NCBI GenBank assembly: GCA_018660305.1
Contig: JABJKO010000331.1
Span: 1 to 14,840 of the forward strand
Reading direction: 5' to 3'
Origin: Rhodospirillaceae bacterium
Lineage (GTDB): Bacteria > Pseudomonadota > Alphaproteobacteria > MPNO01 > UBA2964
DNA length: 14,840 nucleotides
The position numbers and the translations under genes are program-made. The stretch's first letter is position 1. Each line of letters starts with the position of its first letter. Of this stretch, positions 8,912 to 14,840 are shown one piece after another. The notes under the pieces are model-generated. The model searched no databases. It saw nothing but the letters and a program-made list of their open reading frames with translations, and was not told the DNA's origin.

Positions 8912-9493
8912 CTACCCACCCGCGCGCCGCAGGATCTCCAGCACCGCCTCGGGTTCCGGGCGATCGCGGTAGTTCCGCGTGGTGAAGCGGTGGGTGACAA
9001 TGCCGTTGGAATCGATGGCGAAGATGGCCGGCACGGCGACGCCATACCACGGGCTGCTCTTGGGAAAACGTGAATTGATCAGGTCGAAGGCGGCGATGAT
9101 CTCCGCCTTCCTGTCGGCCAGCAGGGTGAACTTTATGTTATTCCGTTGCGCGAAGCGGGCATGCACGCCGACCTCATCGTTGGTGACGATGGCCACATTG
9201 TAGCCCAGCGCCTTGAATTTATCGAACTGCTGGTTCCAGACGACCGCCTGGATCTTGCAGTTGGGTCACCAATCCAGCGAGCGGGAAAACAGGATGATCA
9301 GCCCCCGCCTGCGGGCCAGCGACTTGAAATCGCGGTACTGGTTGGCCTGATCGCGCACCTTGAGCGTATGAGGAATTTTCGCGCCCACTTTCGGGCCGCG
9401 CTTTAGCTCATCCACCGCCCCTGCCGCATGAACGCCTGCGGCCGGAAGGGTAAAGGCCACCATCAGACATATTGTTCGGAGCCACCGGGACAT
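8912..9493 (-). CDS. Periplasmic redoxin (AhpC/TSA-like) selenoprotein, Sec at codon 76 (UGA)
   Basis: Read through one in-frame UGA (9268-9266), the minus strand gives 193 aa with continuous family similarity on both sides. Residues 1-23 form a signal peptide ending VHA, so it acts in the periplasm. The thioredoxin-like fold follows: LIILFSRSLDW, then UGA76, then PNCKIQ, giving U76-x-x-C79 in place of the CxxC of peroxiredoxin-like proteins. Later landmarks are NVAIVTND (strand after the active site), VPAIFAIDSNGIVTHRF (cis-Pro loop) and a C-terminal helix EAVLEILRR. Role: probably reduction of peroxides or disulfides by a Sec-based active site. A SECIS-like hairpin lies just after the UGA. 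AAGGAAAA precedes the ATG at 9493. It is convergent with the HAF-repeat gene (12 bp) and divergent from the J-domain gene. Alternative: a pseudogene with a nonsense mutation, which the hairpin and the clean downstream frame argue against. An ordinary caller would report two short ORFs, 9266-9493 and 8912-9196. Confidence 0.82.
9227..9268 (-). promoter_or_regulatory. UGA recoding site with bacterial SECIS-like hairpin
   Basis: The span covers the UGA (9268-9266) and the hairpin after it. The inner stem is UCCAGGC-GGUC-GUCUGGA (9252-9235): seven pairs, one of them G-U, closing a GGUC tetraloop. An outer CUGC/GCAG pairing (9260-9257 with 9230-9227) extends it past an internal loop. Exactly 20 nt separate the UGA from the first loop G, within the spacing used by bacterial SECIS elements, and the loop resembles the GGUC of E. 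coli fdhF. It would be bound by SelB to deliver Sec-tRNA. Confidence 0.75.
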
Positions 9494-9608
9494 CGGTCAT
9501 TTTCCTTGCTGCGATGTTTGGTATTTAGGGATGGAGCGGCCGGCTGTCAAAGCCCTACTCTACAAATTATCGCGAGCGACACCCTGGCCCCGACTTGGTG
9601 CCCATGCC

Positions 9609-9637
9609 TTGACCCGCCCCGAATACGCCACAACACT
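9609..9637 (+). promoter_or_regulatory. Weak candidate sigma-70 promoter of the J-domain gene
   Basis: TTGACC and AACACT are separated by 17 bp; the -35 is good and the -10 poor. Transcription would start about at the ATG (9644), which would make the mRNA leaderless and fits the absence of a clear ribosome binding site. Confidence 0.25.
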
Positions 9638-9643
9638 GAGTCC

Positions 9644-10258
9644 ATGAACGCATACGATCTTTTGGGCATCAAACGGGACGCCGACACCGACGCGATCAAG
9701 CGCGCCTATCGCGATCTCGCCAAGAAGCTGCATCCGGATGTGAATGCGGGCGACGAGGCCGCGTCCGACCGTTTCAAGGAAATCACCGCCGCCTACAATT
9801 TGCTGGCCGACAACCGTAAGCGGGCCGAATATGACGGCAACCGTATGGGCCGCGACGAAAACGAATCCGGCGCCAAGCCCTGGGACCAGGACGGCGCCTG
9901 GTACGATTTTGAAATCGACGAATCCACCGGCGAGCGCATCATGGATCTCTATGGCGATGTGGCGGGCACCCGTCTCGGCCGGGTCAAGGGCGCGGCCGCC
10001 ACCACGCTCTACATGAAAGGCCAGGATGTGGCCGCGCCGGTCAAGATCACCGTATCCGAGGCCCGCGACGGCGTGTGCAAGCTGGTCACCACCATGACCG
10101 GGCTCACCGTTGCCGTGGATATTCCCGCCGGGTCCCTGAGCGGCAGCACGGTCTCCCTGGCCGGTTTCGGCATCGAAGGCTTCGGCGGCGCCCCGCCCGG
10201 CGACCTCAATGTGATTGTCCAGATTGTCCCGGATCCGTCCATCGAGGCGAAGCCTTAG
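9644..10258 (+). CDS. Small J-domain (DnaJ-like) protein
   Basis: 204 aa. Residues 3-66 are a J domain (YDLLGIKRDADTDAIKRAYR...) with the HPD triad at 30-32 needed to stimulate the ATPase of a DnaK-type Hsp70. There is no Gly/Phe-rich linker and no zinc finger. The middle (about 70-115) is acidic and of unknown function. Residues about 120-200 resemble part of a DnaJ C-terminal substrate-binding domain (VKITVSEARDGVCKL ... VDIPAGSLSGSTVSLAGFG ... GDLNVIVQIVPD). It is therefore a short type B/C J-protein, not canonical DnaJ (about 375 aa), and likely cytosolic since there is no signal peptide. The ATG at 9644 begins directly with the J domain; only a weak CTGAG precedes it. It is divergent from the selenoprotein gene (150 bp) and followed by a 163-bp gap. 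Confidence 0.85.
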   Translation: MNAYDLLGIKRDADTDAIKRAYRDLAKKLHPDVNAGDEAASDRFKEITAAYNLLADNRKRAEYDGNRMGRDENESGAKPWDQDGAWYDFEIDESTGERIMDLYGDVAGTRLGRVKGAAATTLYMKGQDVAAPVKITVSEARDGVCKLVTTMTGLTVAVDIPAGSLSGSTVSLAGFGIEGFGGAPPGDLNVIVQIVPDPSIEAKP

Positions 10259-10310
10259 GTAGCTGGCCTGACCCGGTCATGTACGTATCCTCCCTCCTGC
10301 GCCACTCATT

Positions 10311-10340
10311 CGTCATCCTCGGAGCCAAGTACGCTCCGGC
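10311..10340 (-). repeat. Degenerate fragment of the palindromic repeat
   Basis: The plus strand here, CGTCATCCTCGGAGCCAAGT followed by ACGCTCC, matches the left end of the copy at 11912 (CGTCACCCTCGGACCCAAGT, then GCGCTTC) with five differences in 27 positions. The remainder of the element is not recognisable, so this is a remnant between the J-domain and NTF2-like genes. Confidence 0.6.
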
Positions 10341-10421
10341 GTGCAAAGGTGCCACCCGTTCGCACTTCTGCTATAAAATTCACACGCGGCGTTTCAACGC
10401 GAGCAAAAGGGGAAAAACGAC

Positions 10422-10727
10422 ATGGCAGCGGCAGACAAATTGGGTGGCTATGCAACGGGATTTGGCGAGCTAAACGCGGACGCATTGGCAGAAAATGTGA
10501 CGGACAATTACAAGCTTCTCGATAAAGACGGAAAAATATACGGGAAAGATGACCTGCCTGGTTACATCGCCGAACTTAGAAAGCTGGCGGATAAGATGGT
10601 CATTACCGACGTCGCCGTTGACGGCGGGACGGCGTGGTGTAAGTGGCAGGTGGGCGACATCGTTGGCGCCGGATTGATTACTTTCGGGGACGACGGCGTA
10701 TCGCAGGAACAACTGTTTTACGCCTAG
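10422..10727 (+). CDS. Small NTF2-like / SnoaL-like domain protein
   Basis: 101 aa, no signal peptide, predicted cytosolic. The pattern of a long N-terminal helix (DKLGGYATGFGELNADALAENV), then DNYKLLDKDGKIYGKDDLPGYIAELRKLADKMVITDVAVDGGTAWCKWQV and a final strand QEQLFYA fits the cone-shaped NTF2-like fold, which binds or turns over small hydrophobic molecules or acts as a dimerisation module. No catalytic Asp/His pair can be assigned confidently, so function is open. AAGGGG lies before the ATG. It stands alone: 163 bp after the J-domain gene and followed by 465 bp of non-coding sequence holding the control region of the second PEP-CTERM gene. The fold assignment rests on length and strand pattern rather than on a diagnostic motif. 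Confidence 0.7.
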   Translation: MAAADKLGGYATGFGELNADALAENVTDNYKLLDKDGKIYGKDDLPGYIAELRKLADKMVITDVAVDGGTAWCKWQVGDIVGAGLITFGDDGVSQEQLFYA

Positions 10728-10742
10728 AAAAAATGCGAATGT

Positions 10743-10763
10743 GGGCGGTTGGAAAACCAGCCC
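10743..10763 (+). terminator. Weak hairpin after the NTF2-like gene
   Basis: GGGCGGTT-GGAA-AACC-A-GCCC folds with one bulged A, starting 15 bp past the stop codon at 10727. No T run follows, so intrinsic termination is uncertain. Confidence 0.3.
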
Positions 10764-10825
10764 CCTATAGCTGTACGCAAATGTAGCTGCGCGCAGATTT
10801 CAGTGCAGGTGTGGCCCGCCGACCG

Positions 10826-10842
10826 CTGTCGGAAAAATACAG
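10826..10842 (+). promoter_or_regulatory. Possible third, variant activator box
   Basis: CTGTCGGAAAAATACAG shares the TGTCGG start and ACAG end of the boxes at 10935-11005 but is two bases shorter between them. It lies 109 bp before the first of those boxes, which is outside the fixed geometry, so it may be a decayed or accessory site. Confidence 0.3.
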
Positions 10843-10934
10843 ACATGAATCCGAATGGCCATTTTCGGACGCCAATAGCCGCATCCGGACGTTAACAGAC
10901 CTCGAAATCTGGGGTTTAAAAAATTAACAATTGC

Positions 10935-11005
10935 GTGTCGGTCAGCTTTACAGTTTTTCCCGAATTAACCGTATTTAGCCACTAAACTGTCGGTGGATTT
11001 TACAG
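10935..11005 (+). promoter_or_regulatory. Paired upstream activator boxes of the second PEP-CTERM gene
   Basis: Box A is GTGTCGGTCAGCTTTACAG (10935-10953) and box B is CTGTCGGTGGATTTTACAG (10987-11005). The TGTCGG starts (10936, 10988) are 52 bp apart, and box B starts 82 bp before the sigma-54 GG at 11070. Both numbers equal those at the first PEP-CTERM gene. The spacer also shows similarity to the first copy (a T-run after box A, AATTA, then GCC and AAAC before box B). The intervening part of the 10728-11192 gap holds no gene that I can see. Confidence 0.78.
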
Positions 11006-11068
11006 TTCGCGTTTTCCGCACATCCCCTTAACCACTGCCTTCGGCTTAAGAGCCCGGGTTAACCCGGT

Positions 11069-11084
11069 TGGCATGGGAATTGCA
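11069..11084 (+). promoter_or_regulatory. Sigma-54 (RpoN) promoter of the second PEP-CTERM gene
   Basis: TGGCATG-GGAA-TTGCA matches the sigma-54 consensus, with GG at 11070-11071 and GC at 11082-11083, 12 bp apart. The start of transcription would be near 11095, giving a leader of about 98 nt. Confidence 0.85.
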
Positions 11085-11192
11085 TGAATTGCGTATTGGG
11101 TGGGCACGCCAATTCGCGTTGCCCCTGGCAAAATAGAGAAGTTAGAGCAGTCAATTCCTGCTTTAGCTGATCTTCAATTTGGGAGACGGTTA

Positions 11193-11894
11193 ATGAAAAA
11201 CATCCTGGTGGGCACTGTCGCGGCCCTAATGTCTTGTTTTGCGGCAGTACAAAGTAATGCGCTGGTATATGACACCAGCGCGGCGGGCGAATTGGTAGGC
11301 TCTCGAAGCCTCGCCGATCCTGGATTGGAACTGACCGTATCCGGTGGCGGTAATGCTCCGACGATGCTTTCAGTCGGTTGGGAGATTGACTTCAACATGA
11401 CGACAGCTGGTCTTTGGCATTACCGTTATACGATCTCGCTTGACCAGGGAAATGCGATCAGCCACGCGATTTTCAATTTGAGCGACAGCTGCACCGGCGT
11501 CGCTTCCGGCTGCGTCATGAATCCAACATTTCCTTCCACAACCGGTACTGTCGAATACGGCACCTTTGGGCCGGGATCGGCGAACCCGAATCTTCTTGGC
11601 AACATCACCGGCATAAAATTCGAAGACATGATTGGCGATCCCACATCCTTTATGATCACCTTCGATTCCATGAGAGCACCAGTTTATGGAGACGTCTATT
11701 TCAAGGCGGGTTCTGAAACCAATGGTTGGCAGGTTCAAAATACCGGCATCGATGATCATGGCACGTCCGACAACATTCTGGATTTCATCGCGCGGCCAGA
11801 TACATATATGTTTATCCCGGAACCCGACACGCTGGCCCTGTTTGGTCTCGGCCTCGCGGGTCTCGGCTTCGCACGGCGTCGGAAGGCTGCGTGA
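11193..11894 (+). CDS. PEP-CTERM sorting-domain protein, exported
   Basis: 233 aa. The N-terminus MKNILVGTVAALMSCFAAVQ with cleavage near SNA (about 23) is a Sec signal peptide. The C-terminus is a textbook PEP-CTERM signal: FIPEPDTLALFGLGLAGLGF with PEP at 209-211, hydrophobic helix about 213-227, then RRRK at 228-231. In the family, an exosortase cleaves at this motif after export. The central part (about 25-205) is Gly/Thr/Ser-rich and beta-strand-like, with two Cys 8 residues apart (SDSC...SGC, about 106-114) that could form a disulfide; I do not recognise a named domain. GGGAG precedes the ATG at 11193; the frame is open upstream to 11100 but only this ATG places the signal peptide at the start. 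Expression is presumably RpoN-dependent through the promoter at 11069. It is followed by a repeat and a terminator. Confidence 0.88.
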   Translation: MKNILVGTVAALMSCFAAVQSNALVYDTSAAGELVGSRSLADPGLELTVSGGGNAPTMLSVGWEIDFNMTTAGLWHYRYTISLDQGNAISHAIFNLSDSCTGVASGCVMNPTFPSTTGTVEYGTFGPGSANPNLLGNITGIKFEDMIGDPTSFMITFDSMRAPVYGDVYFKAGSETNGWQVQNTGIDDHGTSDNILDFIARPDTYMFIPEPDTLALFGLGLAGLGFARRRKAA

Positions 11895-11911
11895 GGAAAT
11901 ACACCAGTACG

Positions 11912-12014
11912 CGTCACCCTCGGACCCAAGTGCGCTTCACGCTCATGGCCGAGGGTCTCCTTTCCAGGGAGCCTCTTTCGGTTGGAGATCCTCGTGTCAA
12001 GCACGAGGATGACG
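11912..12014 (-). repeat. Palindromic intergenic repeat, copy 2 (full, inverted relative to copy 1)
   Basis: About 103 bp with complementary ends CGTCACCCTCG and CGAGGATGACG (one G-T wobble). Read on the minus strand it begins with the hairpin ATCCTCGTG-CTTGA-CACGAGGAT, and its core GGCCATGAGCGTGAAGCGCA + CTTGGGTCC differs from copy 1 at 2 of 29 positions. The stem bases are mostly different from copy 1, yet pairing and the CTTGA loop are kept. Confidence 0.85.
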
Positions 12015-12023
12015 ATTAGCAAA

Positions 12024-12056
12024 AGCGGCGGTCCATAAACGGGCCGCCGCTATAAT
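12024..12056 (+). terminator. Rho-independent terminator after the second PEP-CTERM gene
   Basis: A perfect 8-bp GC-rich stem, AGCGGCGG / CCGCCGCT, encloses a 12-nt loop whose ends can add CC/GG pairs. It is followed by ATAATTTCT. It lies 130 bp past the stop, with repeat copy 2 in between. Confidence 0.65.
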
Positions 12057-12078
12057 TTCTCGTTCAAACAAGCTCCAT

Positions 12079-12143
12079 TGTCACCCCGGCCCCCGAGCCG
12101 GGGCCCAGTCTTGCCGTTGAGCCGCTGGATCCCGCATCAAGTG
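12079..12143 (+). repeat. Palindromic intergenic repeat, copy 3 (right end missing)
   Basis: TGTCACCCCGGC begins the element and CCCCGGC-CCCCGA-GCCGGGG forms its left hairpin, the third stem variant in the window. The interior (GGGCCCAGTCTTGCCGTTGA, then GCCGCTGGATCCCGCATCAAGTG) follows the common alphaproteobacterial form as I recall it, but the closing CGGGATGACG-type end is absent, so it is truncated or eroded at about 12143. Confidence 0.7.
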
Positions 12144-12205
12144 GACTGGCGTCCGGTTTAATTTTTGTGGGCTCGCCGGATTGGGCTTTGCGCGGCGTTT
12201 CTGGC

Positions 12206-12234
12206 TTTCCATCAAATAATCCCCGCCCTATATA
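12206..12234 (+). promoter_or_regulatory. Candidate sigma-70 promoter of uvrA
   Basis: TTTCCA and TATATA are separated by 17 bp, each matching consensus at 4 of 6 positions. The start would fall near 12241, 66 bp before the ATG. No GTTC-N7-GTTC LexA box of the alphaproteobacterial type is visible nearby. Confidence 0.3.
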
Positions 12235-12306
12235 CGGTCGGATAGCTTCTATAGACTGTTCCTCAGAGCCGTCCATTGCGGGGCGGCACACCGTAGTTTG
12301 ACCCAT

Positions 12307-14840
12307 ATGAATTCGGAAATCGTCGTTCGCGGTGCCCGCGAGCATAATCTCAAGAATATCGACGTGACCCTGCCGCGGGATTCCCTGGTGGTGATCACCG
12401 GCGTGTCCGGATCGGGTAAATCGTCCCTCGCCTTCGATACCATCTATGCGGAAGGCCAGCGGCGCTATGTGGAGAGCCTGTCGGCCTACGCCCGGCAGTT
12501 TCTCGAGATGATGCAAAAGCCGGATATGGATTCCATCGAAGGCCTGTCGCCGGCCATCTCCATCGAACAGAAGACCACGTCGCGTAATCCGCGCTCCACG
12601 GTGGGCACTGTCACTGAAATTTACGATTATCTGCGGCTGCTGTTCGCCCGTACCGGCATCCCGTATTCGCCGGCCACAGGGCTGCCCATCGAGAGCCAGA
12701 CCGTCTCGCAAATGGTCGACCGAATTCTGGCCATGCCCGAAGGCACGCGGCTCTATCTGCTGGCCCCCATCGTGCGCGGCCGCAAGGGCGAATACCGCCG
12801 CGAACTGGCCGACCTGCAGAAGAAGGGCTTTCAGCGGGTCAAGATCGATGGCACCCATTACGAAATCGAAGACGCGCCCGCCCTCAAGAAGAATTTCAAG
12901 CACGACATCGAGGTGGTGGTCGACCGGCTGGTGGTCCGGGAAGATCTGGGCAACCGGCTGGCGGATTCCCTGGAAACCGCGCTGACTCTGGCCGACGGCA
13001 TCGCCATTGCCGAAACAGCGGACGATGAAACACGTACGATCTTTTCCGCCAAGTTCGCCTGTCCGGTCTCCGGCTTCACCATCGATGAGATCGAGCCGCG
13101 GCTGTTTTCGTTCAACGCCCCCGCCGGCGCCTGTCCGGCCTGCGACGGGCTGGGGACCAGCATGTATTTCGATCCCGGCCTCATCGTCCCGGACCCCGCG
13201 AAGACCCTGAAGAAAGGCGTCATCGCGCCGTGGGCCGGATCGTCATCGCCCTATTACGCGCAAACCCTCGATTCACTGGCGCGCCATTTCAAGGCGTCGG
13301 CCAACGACCCGTTCGAGGAACTGCCCAAGGATGTCCAGGACGGGATCCTCTGGGGCACCGGCGATAAGCCGGTCAAGATGACCTATAGCGACGATGACAA
13401 AAGCTACAGCGTGGAGCGGCCTTTCGAGGGCGTCATTCCCAACATGGAACGCCGGTTCCGCGAAACCGACAGTTCCTGGGTGCGCGACGAACTCGGCCGC
13501 TACCAAAGCACCACGGCCTGCGACGTGTGCGACGGGCAGAGACTGCGGCCCGAAGCGCTGGCGGTAAAGCTGGACGGGCTGCATATCAGCCAGGTCACGG
13601 ACATGTCCATTCTGCAGGCGCGCGACTGGTTCCTGCGCCTGCCCAAGACCCTGACGCCCAAGCAAAAGGAAATCGCCAGCCGTATCCTCAAGGAAATCAA
13701 CGAGAGGCTGGGGTTCCTGGTGGATGTGGGGCTAGAATATCTCACCCTGTCCCGCGCGGCGGGCACGCTCTCGGGCGGCGAAAGCCAGCGTATCCGGCTG
13801 GCCTCGCAGATCGGCTCGGGCCTGACCGGGGTGCTGTATGTGCTGGACGAGCCCTCCATCGGGCTGCATCAGCGCGATAACGACCGGCTGCTGGAGACCC
13901 TCAAGCGTCTGCGCGATCTCGGCAACACCGTCATCGTGGTGGAACATGACGAGGACGCCATCCGGTCCGCCGATTATCTGGTGGATCTTGGCCCCGCCGC
14001 CGGGGTCCATGGCGGCAAGCTGGTGGCCTGCGGCACCCCCGACCAAGTCCTCAAATGCCCCGAAAGCCTGACGGCGCAATATCTGACCGGTCTTCGCAAG
14101 ATCGACGTGCCCGTTGAAAGACGTCCCGGCAAGAAGGGCCAAAGCCTTACCGTCAACGGCGCCAGCAGCAACAATCTCGCCAGCATTTCCGCGACCATTC
14201 CGCTGGGCACACTGACCTGCGTAACCGGTGTTTCGGGAAGCGGAAAGTCCACCCTTGTCATCGATACCCTGTATCGCGCCGTGGCCCGCCGGCTGCACAA
14301 TGCCCGCACGCCTGCCGGCGACCATCATAGCATCGACGGGCTGGATTTCGTCGACAAGGTGGTGGATATCGACCAGTCGCCCATCGGGCGGACGCCGCGC
14401 TCCAACCCGGCCACCTATACCGGCGCCTTCACCCCCATCCGCGACTGGTTCTCCGGCCTGCCGGAATCCCGCGCCCGCGGCTACAAGCCGGGGCGCTTCT
14501 CGTTCAATGTCAAAGGCGGAAGATGCGAGGCCTGCCAGGGCGATGGGGTCATCAAGATCGAGATGCATTTCCTGCCCGATGTCTATGTCCAGTGCGATGT
14601 GTGCAGGGGCGCGCGCTACAATAGAGAAACCCTGGAAATAGCCTTTAGAAACAAATCAATCGCCGATGTTCTTGATATGACGGTTGATGAAGGGGTGGAT
14701 TTCTTCAAGGCCGTCCCGGCGGTGCGTGACAAGCTGGCCATGCTGCAGCGCGTCGGGCTCGGCTATATCCATATCGGCCAGCAGGCCACCACGCTCTCGG
14801 GCGGCGAAGCGCAGCGGGTCAAGCTGTCCAAGGAACTGGC
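12307..14840 (+). CDS. uvrA: Excinuclease ABC subunit A (3' end runs off the window)
   Basis: 844 codons of an expected 950 or so. UvrA is the dimeric ABC ATPase that finds bulky DNA lesions and loads UvrB in nucleotide excision repair. Seen in order: Walker [10 protein letters not shown] (33-40); UvrB-binding and signature-insertion regions; first zinc motif C252-P-V-S ... C276-P-A-C279; CDVC at 405-408; ABC signature LSGGESQR (488-495); Walker B VLYVLDEP with Asp514-Glu515; second Walker A GVSGSGKS (641-648); second zinc module C740-x2-C743 ... C763-x2-C766; second signature LSGGEAQR (830-837) at the window edge. Position 255 is Ser instead of the usual zinc-ligand Cys, which I believe is common in alphaproteobacterial UvrA. 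The ATG at 12307 gives the family start [18 protein letters not shown]; its ribosome binding site is weak. The frame is open throughout. Confidence 0.97.
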   Translation, partial: MNSEIVVRGAREHNLKNIDVTLPRDSLVVITGVSGSGKSSLAFDTIYAEGQRRYVESLSAYARQFLEMMQKPDMDSIEGLSPAISIEQKTTSRNPRSTVGTVTEIYDYLRLLFARTGIPYSPATGLPIESQTVSQMVDRILAMPEGTRLYLLAPIVRGRKGEYRRELADLQKKGFQRVKIDGTHYEIEDAPALKKNFKHDIEVVVDRLVVREDLGNRLADSLETALTLADGIAIAETADDETRTIFSAKFACPVSGFTIDEIEPRLFSFNAPAGACPACDGLGTSMYFDPGLIVPDPAKTLKKGVIAPWAGSSSPYYAQTLDSLARHFKASANDPFEELPKDVQDGILWGTGDKPVKMTYSDDDKSYSVERPFEGVIPNMERRFRETDSSWVRDELGRYQSTTACDVCDGQRLRPEALAVKLDGLHISQVTDMSILQARDWFLRLPKTLTPKQKEIASRILKEINERLGFLVDVGLEYLTLSRAAGTLSGGESQRIRLASQIGSGLTGVLYVLDEPSIGLHQRDNDRLLETLKRLRDLGNTVIVVEHDEDAIRSADYLVDLGPAAGVHGGKLVACGTPDQVLKCPESLTAQYLTGLRKIDVPVERRPGKKGQSLTVNGASSNNLASISATIPLGTLTCVTGVSGSGKSTLVIDTLYRAVARRLHNARTPAGDHHSIDGLDFVDKVVDIDQSPIGRTPRSNPATYTGAFTPIRDWFSGLPESRARGYKPGRFSFNVKGGRCEACQGDGVIKIEMHFLPDVYVQCDVCRGARYNRETLEIAFRNKSIADVLDMTVDEGVDFFKAVPAVRDKLAMLQRVGLGYIHIGQQATTLSGGEAQRVKLSKEL

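Noticed and set aside
8912..9196. Separate short gene (94 codons) starting at the ATG at 9196
   Set aside because: It begins in the middle of the redoxin fold, has no ribosome binding site of its own that I can see, and continues the frame of the upstream part across the UGA.
7391..12143. CRISPR array or transposon ends formed by the repeated palindromes
   Set aside because: The copies are few, irregularly spaced, in both orientations and contain no spacers. There is no transposase frame and no target-site duplication was seen.
13732..14568. Long minus-strand open frame of 278 codons opposite uvrA
   Set aside because: uvrA is continuous in the plus direction with all motifs, so this is an antisense shadow.

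Overview
The window looks like a chromosomal segment of a GC-rich alphaproteobacterium, possibly Rhodospirillales-like; this is inferred, not proven. The evidence is the flanking housekeeping set (gyrA and ssb leftwards, uvrA rightwards), an UvrA whose first zinc motif reads CPVS as I recall it for alphaproteobacteria, and intergenic palindromic repeats of the TGTCATCCCGGA...TCCGGGATGACA type. In many alphaproteobacteria uvrA and ssb are divergent neighbours with gyrA beyond ssb. Here about 9.8 kb separates ssb from uvrA, so that interval reads as an accessory block.

Layout. 1-2471: the N-terminal part of gyrA and complete ssb, both on the minus strand. 2636-3742: an extradiol (LigB-LigA fusion) ring-cleavage dioxygenase, convergent with a small lipoprotein gene. 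4555-7345: a catabolic-looking cluster, with a D-2-hydroxyacid dehydrogenase divergent from an SDR oxidoreductase and amidohydrolase-fold pair. 7346-12060: a region with two exosortase-substrate (PEP-CTERM) genes, a periplasmic redoxin, a small J-domain protein, an NTF2-like protein and several copies of one palindromic repeat. 12307-14840: the first 844 codons of uvrA.

Two things stand out. (1) The redoxin at 8912-9493 (minus) is interrupted only by an in-frame UGA, placed where a CxxC-type redoxin has its first Cys (DW-UGA-PNC). A hairpin with a GGUC loop begins its loop 20 nt downstream. This is what a bacterial SECIS looks like, so I call one selenoprotein (UxxC) rather than two broken ORFs. 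(2) Both PEP-CTERM genes have the same promoter architecture: two TGTCGG-N6-TTTACA boxes exactly 52 bp apart, then a sigma-54 -24/-12 promoter whose GG lies exactly 82 bp after the start of the second box. The coding regions are unrelated, so this is a small regulon signature, most likely for an enhancer-binding regulator of the exosortase system encoded elsewhere.

The repeat family has two full copies, one truncated copy and one fragment. Their stems differ in sequence but remain paired, while the CTTGA loop and a 29-bp core are conserved. No exosortase, selA/B/C/D, rpoN or prsK/prsR gene is in the window.
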